A stretch of 64,000 nucleotides of DNA from Bacteroidetes bacterium 43-93 (GTDB taxonomy: Bacteria > Bacteroidota > Bacteroidia > Chitinophagales > Chitinophagaceae), in contig MKUO01000004.1 in NCBI GenBank assembly GCA_001897855.1, positions 1-64,000 of the forward strand, given 5' to 3'. Below are positions 60,152-64,000 of this stretch, in pieces; positions within the stretch are counted from its first letter, which is position 1, and the number at the start of each line of letters is the position of its first letter. The position numbers were made by a program, and so were the translations under genes. The notes beneath the pieces were generated by a model. The model saw nothing but the letters and a program-made list of their open reading frames with translations. It was not told the DNA's origin and did no database searches.

Positions 60152-60222
60152 GATGTTTTTTCAAGTCAACCTCATAGTGCCCATCTCCACAATTAAATGA
60201 TAGTGTTTTATTATTTTTATTA

Positions 60223-60717
60223 ATGGCTCATCACCGTATGCAAAATTTACAAGTACAACTTAGACGATCAGATAAATCAGATCTTGAGATCCTTTTTCAA
60301 TTTCAACTGGATGAAGAGGCTAATTACCTGGCAGCATTTACGCCTAAAGATCCTGCCAACAAAAAGGCGTATATCGAAAAATATACCAAACACCTGGACG
60401 ACCCTACGATAAATCAGCAAACTATACTTGTAGATGGAATTATTGCAGGCAGTGTGGCTAAGTTTATGATCGATGGCGATACAGAGATCACATATTGGAT
60501 CGACAAAAGATTTTGGGGAAAGGGAATTGCTACAACTGCGCTTAAAAACTTCTTAACCATCGTAGATATAAGGCCTGTTTTTGCACGGGTAGCATTTGAC
60601 AATATCGGTTCGCAAAGGGTATTGGAGAAATGTGGGTTTACCAGGATAGGCGAAGACAAAGGATTTGCAAACGCACGGCAGGCCCAGATCGAAGAGTTTA
60701 TCTATAAATTAATATAG
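60223..60717 (+). CDS. GNAT family N-acetyltransferase (RimJ/RimL-like)
   Basis: A 164-residue acetyltransferase: LRRSDKSDLEILFQFQLDE (12-30), acetyl-CoA loop YWIDKRFWGKGIATTALK (about 90-107) and DNIGSQRVLEKCGFTRIGED (about 126-145). These are RimJ/RimL-type signatures. Acceptor unknown. It stands 71 nt after the acyltransferase 3 gene. Confidence 0.9.
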   Translation: MAHHRMQNLQVQLRRSDKSDLEILFQFQLDEEANYLAAFTPKDPANKKAYIEKYTKHLDDPTINQQTILVDGIIAGSVAKFMIDGDTEITYWIDKRFWGKGIATTALKNFLTIVDIRPVFARVAFDNIGSQRVLEKCGFTRIGEDKGFANARQAQIEEFIYKLI

Positions 60718-60796
60718 AAAGCCACCTTGTGTTCATTTGCAGTGAGCGCTCAGCAAACAACTATTCCCTTTAATTTGCACAGCAATAGCATACACG

Positions 60797-61342
60797 ATGA
60801 AAAGAATAATTTTAAACCTGGCAGTTAGCTTAGACTGTTTTATTGAAGGGCCAAATGGGGAGGTCGATTGGTGCATTATGGACGATGATATGAATTTCGA
60901 TGGCTTCCTCGATAGTATCGACACTATATTTTATGGTAGAGTGAGCTATGATGCCTGGGGAAATTTCCAGCCCGCGGAAAATGCGGATGCTGCCGAAAAA
61001 TTGATGTGGGACAATATACATGCTAAGAAGAAGTTCGTTTTCTCAAGCCGCGATAGGTCAGATGATAAGGCTACCTTCCTTACTGCTGATATAGAAAACA
61101 AAATAGCAGAAATAAAAAAACAGGGGGGTAAAGATATATGGCTTTACGGAGGAGCAAACCTGATAAAGACATTCATAGCTTTAGGGTTTATTGATATCTA
61201 TAAAATATCCGTTCACCCGGTAGTTTTAGGCAGCGGAAAACCTTTGTTCGAAGATCTGAAAGAACGGATCGGGTTGAAACTAACCGAAACAAAAGTTTTT
61301 AGATCCGGAGTTGTTGAGCTTACCTACGAGCTACAAAGGTAA
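60797..61342 (+). CDS. RibD C-terminal / dihydrofolate reductase-like protein
   Basis: A 181-residue protein: IILNLAVSLDCFIEGPNGEV (4-23), DTIFYGRVSYDAWG (about 43-56), KDIWLYGGANLIKTFIALGF (about 113-132) and SVHPVVLGSGKPLFEDLK. This is the RibD_C/YwjB-like family with a DHFR fold that binds NADPH. Most members are uncharacterised reductases. Monocistronic. Confidence 0.9.
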   Translation: MKRIILNLAVSLDCFIEGPNGEVDWCIMDDDMNFDGFLDSIDTIFYGRVSYDAWGNFQPAENADAAEKLMWDNIHAKKKFVFSSRDRSDDKATFLTADIENKIAEIKKQGGKDIWLYGGANLIKTFIALGFIDIYKISVHPVVLGSGKPLFEDLKERIGLKLTETKVFRSGVVELTYELQR

Positions 61343-61507
61343 TGGTCGGGAGATTGATAGACCTGCCTATGAGCCTTTTCTTCCCTGCGCAAGAAAACTG
61401 ATTTTAGGTATCTAAGTCATTCCATATAAAATAAGCTCTTACCCTTAGTCGCACACACTTGCACCAACTACTGATGTTTCGCATTATGGAGCAATAGGAA
61501 ACTAGAA

Positions 61508-63037
61508 TTATTGTTTTACAATTTTCCGGATAAGTCTTTGTCCATCGTTATTTGTAATGACAATGATATAACTTCCGGTATTAAAGGCGTTCATACCTAT
61601 CGTTTCACTTCCTTTTTTAGCTACAGTAGCGTATATATATCTGCCAATAAAGTCTATCAATTGTATCTTATTACCTTTTGTCAGACCTTCTATAGTAATT
61701 CTATCATTAGCCGGATTCGGATATATTGTGATATTTCCCATACTGATCGATGTATTGACTTTCGTTGGTATGCAGCCAGGTATTTCGCAACCATTTGCAT
61801 CCACTTTCAGCATCCAAAGATCATATGCGTGCCATCGGGGAAGGGAATAATCAGCTGCATAACCAGTAAACACAATACTTCCATCTGACAGCTCTATAGC
61901 ATCTGTTAAACAGTTTGGCCCGGCACTGTCATGGTAATATTGCTGATCCCATAAAATAACACCATTTGTACTCACTTTAGCAGCCCAACCCCAATGTCCA
62001 TTATCATTAATAGTCGTACTAAATACTAAATAACTGTAGTCGCGCAATTGCTTAACAGTCCAGATATATTTATGTCCGGGGCTATCTTCAAATTTGGTAA
62101 CCCAATCAATTTTGAAACTATCATCAAGATGCATTAAGTAGTCTGGAAAGTTCTCAGCCCAATCAACATGTGAAGAATCATATATTTTTTCTAATTGACC
62201 GTAATGATAATACCCACCATTATTATCTTTAAAAATATTGCCATTTCCCATTTTTCCTATCCCGGCATAATCCTTAATAAAAGCAGTGTCTTTAAGTATA
62301 TTACCATTAATATCGAGTTTTAAAAAGCGTGGACGCCCCCAAAAAACGCGGTTAGATTTGATGACGCGTTGTTCATCCAAACTGCCACCAGCCAATATAG
62401 TATTTGCATCAATAAGCTGTAAACTACTAATATGGGTTTGAAAACCAAGATAGGGATAGCTTTTTTGCCAAAGCAGTTTGCCGGTGTCATCAGTTCTTAT
62501 TAGAATAGCTGTAGAAAAAAATGTTGATAGTTTCACCGATACCCCCCCGCAGAGATATCCCCCTTTCGGCAATAATACGCAATCAAATATTTCCGTTACG
62601 TAATTTGATGTATCATTATTGTATTCATGATGTTCAACAACCTTGCCATCAATATCTAATATAGCATATCCACCACTCTCAGCATTTACTAAGAGCCGAC
62701 GCCACACGACGGTAAACGGTGTCAAAAATCCGCCTGACGACAACTTTTTTTTCCGAGCTACATATCCTGTATATGGTGAAGCACTATCAATAGCAAATGA
62801 GTTCTCATTAATAATTGCATCTCCTGATGCATTGACTTTTATTGCGGAAAATGAATTAAATTCCTTCAGCTTATCGCCCAATATGATAAAGCTGCCATCC
62901 TGTTCCAGAAATATGTCGTTCCCAATATTGTTGCTGGAATCAATATCAAAAATATTGTTGAAATTTTGAGCGTAGGTATATACAGGTGCTAAACAAATCA
63001 GCACCCATATATATGCTATTTTAGAAAGCCTTATCAT
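61508..63037 (-). CDS. T9SS type A sorting-domain protein
   Basis: A 509-residue secreted protein: signal peptide (LAPVYTYAQ, cleavage near 24), a beta-propeller-like body of repeated WD/YVTN-style strands (for example LFQQDGSFIILGDKLKEF-like, KLLWQKSYPYLGF, GGSLDEQRVIKSNRVFWGRP, VILWDQQYYHDSAG) and a type A sorting domain from about 430 (NITIYPNPANDRITIEGL, ending SYIIVITNN and LIRKIVKQ). It is exported through the T9SS. Function unknown. Confidence 0.85.
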   Translation of the reverse strand: MIRLSKIAYIWVLICLAPVYTYAQNFNNIFDIDSSNNIGNDIFLEQDGSFIILGDKLKEFNSFSAIKVNASGDAIINENSFAIDSASPYTGYVARKKKLSSGGFLTPFTVVWRRLLVNAESGGYAILDIDGKVVEHHEYNNDTSNYVTEIFDCVLLPKGGYLCGGVSVKLSTFFSTAILIRTDDTGKLLWQKSYPYLGFQTHISSLQLIDANTILAGGSLDEQRVIKSNRVFWGRPRFLKLDINGNILKDTAFIKDYAGIGKMGNGNIFKDNNGGYYHYGQLEKIYDSSHVDWAENFPDYLMHLDDSFKIDWVTKFEDSPGHKYIWTVKQLRDYSYLVFSTTINDNGHWGWAAKVSTNGVILWDQQYYHDSAGPNCLTDAIELSDGSIVFTGYAADYSLPRWHAYDLWMLKVDANGCEIPGCIPTKVNTSISMGNITIYPNPANDRITIEGLTKGNKIQLIDFIGRYIYATVAKKGSETIGMNAFNTGSYIIVITNNDGQRLIRKIVKQ

Positions 63038-63056
63038 GGCCTGTATGTTAATTGTA

Positions 63057-63216
63057 ATACTGTTATCCGCTTATTATCTGTCATTTTACTGATATAAACT
63101 CGTTCGGCGTAGTCACTGACTACGCTGCATGGCAGCAAATCTCCAGATTTGCGAGTTCCTACTCTCGTCCTTTTTAGCGCAATCTTCTGCTCATACTTTA
63201 AAGATAATAACAGTAT
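63057..63216. repeat. 160-bp palindromic (MITE/REP-like) element
   Basis: The ends are a 10-bp inverted repeat, ATACTGTTAT (63057-63066) and ATAACAGTAT (63207-63216), with a second inverted pair TTATTATCT/AGATAATAA inside. Two perfect palindromes sit in the middle: GCGTAGTCACTGACTACGC (63107-63125) and GCAAATCTCCAGATTTGC (63135-63152). This looks like a small non-autonomous mobile element or REP unit; similar short palindromes built on GCAAATCT-type arms are known in Bacteroidota. No transposase or RAYT gene is in the window. Confidence 0.5.
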
Positions 63217-63312
63217 ACGCAGATGCAATATTACTAAACGGCTCTTTCATGATTTATGGCACAAGCACGCTACGTAAATATCTTAGCTGAATGCTTGCGC
63301 CAACTAAAAGCC

Positions 63313-63666
63313 TTACCTGCCCATTATTTTTTTTCTATGACTTTCCCCCCAATATTTCAATTCTCGCATAACGTTCCGTAGCGATTCTCCATGTTCTGTA
63401 ATAGAATATTCAATTGTTGGTGGGAACGTTTCAAGAATTTCTTTTTTTATAAGTAGATTCATTTCAAGTTCTTTTAATTCCCTGGCTAAAACTTTATCTG
63501 ATATCCCGATTACTTCTTTAGGAATTTGAGTGAAACGCTTCTTCCCGTATCCCAGGGACATTAATATAGGTAATCGCCATTTTCCATACAATGCATCCAA
63601 TGCGTCTCGCACTGGCCTGATATTGGCTTGAATAACTTCTACTGTGCAATTCTTTTTATGTGTCAT
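63313..63666 (-). CDS. HxlR family transcriptional regulator
   Basis: A 117-residue winged-helix protein: ALDALYGKWRLPILMSLGYG (18-37), RFTQIPKEVIGISDKVLARE and YSITEHGESLRNVMRELKYW. The N-terminal Cys7 may be a redox-sensing residue as in other HxlR proteins, though not in the usual CP context. It is divergent from the SDR gene at 63762, whose promoter it probably controls. Confidence 0.92.
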   Translation of the reverse strand: MTHKKNCTVEVIQANIRPVRDALDALYGKWRLPILMSLGYGKKRFTQIPKEVIGISDKVLARELKELEMNLLIKKEILETFPPTIEYSITEHGESLRNVMRELKYWGESHRKKIMGR

Positions 63667-63761
63667 TTGTATTCTTTAGAGTTCCCACTTTCTCATAGGT
63701 AAGTCGGCCATTATGCTACCACAAAGTAATTTAATATTGCACCTAACAAAAAAAATATGTT

Positions 63762-64000
63762 ATGTGGACTAAAGAAAATATACCTAACCTTCATGGAAAG
63801 GAAGCTATAGTTACAGGCAGTAATACAGGTTTAGGTTATGAAATTGCTTTGGCGTTGTATCAAGCTGGTGCAAATGTTATTGTAGCATGCAGAAGTAAGG
63901 ACAATGCAGAAAAAGCGATAAGCAAGATGATGGCTTTGGGGGGAGAGGGTACATTAATATTCAGCCAACTTGATCTGTCTAGCTTAAATAGTATAAAACA
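63762..64000 (+). CDS. short-chain dehydrogenase/reductase, 5' part (cut by window end)
   Basis: The first 79 codons (MWTKENIPNLHGKEAIVTGS...) include the Rossmann motif VTGSNTGLGYEIALAL (about 17-32) and QLDLSSLNS (about 70-78), typical of retinol-dehydrogenase-like or WW-domain-oxidoreductase-like SDRs. The catalytic YxxxK lies beyond the window. It is divergent from the HxlR gene with 95 bp between the starts, a common oxidoreductase-regulator pair. Confidence 0.85.
   Translation, partial: MWTKENIPNLHGKEAIVTGSNTGLGYEIALALYQAGANVIVACRSKDNAEKAISKMMALGGEGTLIFSQLDLSSLNSIK

Noticed and set aside
63034-63228. 64-residue minus-strand frame across the palindromic element
   Set aside because: It is produced by the palindromes, contains no family feature, and runs into the start of the T9SS gene.
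1-64000. CRISPR array, prophage or complete insertion sequence
   Set aside because: No repeat-spacer periodicity, no structural phage gene cluster and no transposase were seen. The only phage-like part is the S74 domain, in a protein with a bacterial T9SS signal.

Overview
The window is bacterial chromosome from a member of the Bacteroidota, most likely the Chitinophagaceae/Chitinophagales. The evidence is consistent across the window: four surface proteins carry type IX secretion (T9SS) sorting or CHU_C-type C-termini, there is a TonB-dependent receptor with a CarboxypepD_reg-like N-domain, many lipoproteins have short lipoboxes, and recognisable promoters have the Bacteroidota form TTTG-N19/20-TAnnTTTG with little Shine-Dalgarno. 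GC is in the low forties by eye. I see no rRNA, tRNA, CRISPR array, prophage, insertion sequence with a transposase or replication origin. The content is mostly housekeeping and envelope genes with several small accessory operons.

Layout. 1-2838: 5' part of a giant adhesin-like surface protein (minus). 3.1-8.2 kb: an NADP-reductase-like protein, then an ABC exporter operon ending in an LTA4H-like M1 aminopeptidase. 8.3-10.3 kb: fused E1 alpha/beta 2-oxoacid dehydrogenase. 10.5-17.8 kb: a run of six closely packed plus-strand genes (YfhO-like protein, hexapeptide acyltransferase, flippase, Kir-type K+ channel, ornithine aminotransferase, VIT-family transporter). 17.8-21.6 kb: truA, asnB and a DUF2157 membrane protein with a structured leader. 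22-25 kb: a DUF3347 lipoprotein and TonB receptor operon. 25-32.4 kb: ABC-F ATPase, YajQ, three outer-membrane beta-barrel genes, a WYL regulator, and zinc-ribbon and HEAT proteins.

32.4-41 kb contains NmrA/AraC genes, two related ArsR-SRPBCC operons, an alpha/beta hydrolase, a di-heme lipoprotein, an M48 protease and T9SS cargo. 41-47.3 kb holds surface proteins: an orphan Reg_prop propeller, a CHU_C protein and a tail-fibre-like S74/T9SS protein. 47.4-57.8 kb: a Lon-like protease, small enzymes, a redox operon with an AraC regulator, and DUF305, DUF1810 and DUF1801 proteins. 57.9-64 kb: membrane protein, acyltransferase, GNAT, RibD-like reductase, T9SS cargo, a palindromic mobile-element-like unit, and a divergent HxlR/SDR pair cut by the window end.

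The most striking non-coding signal is a duplicated regulatory design. Two paralogous ArsR regulators (34401-34751 plus, 40652-40975 minus), each heading an operon with an SRPBCC/AHSA1 gene, have promoters of identical architecture (TTTG-N20-TATATTTG) with two 16-bp palindromic sites exactly 26 bp apart in the same register. The half-sites differ (GCAAG/CTTGC versus GTAG/CTAC), as do the recognition helices. Other leads are a hairpin-rich leader with a 10-codon ORF upstream of the DUF2157 gene, a 160-bp palindromic element at 63057-63216, and a surface protein joining a self-cleaving S74 chaperone to a T9SS sorting domain.
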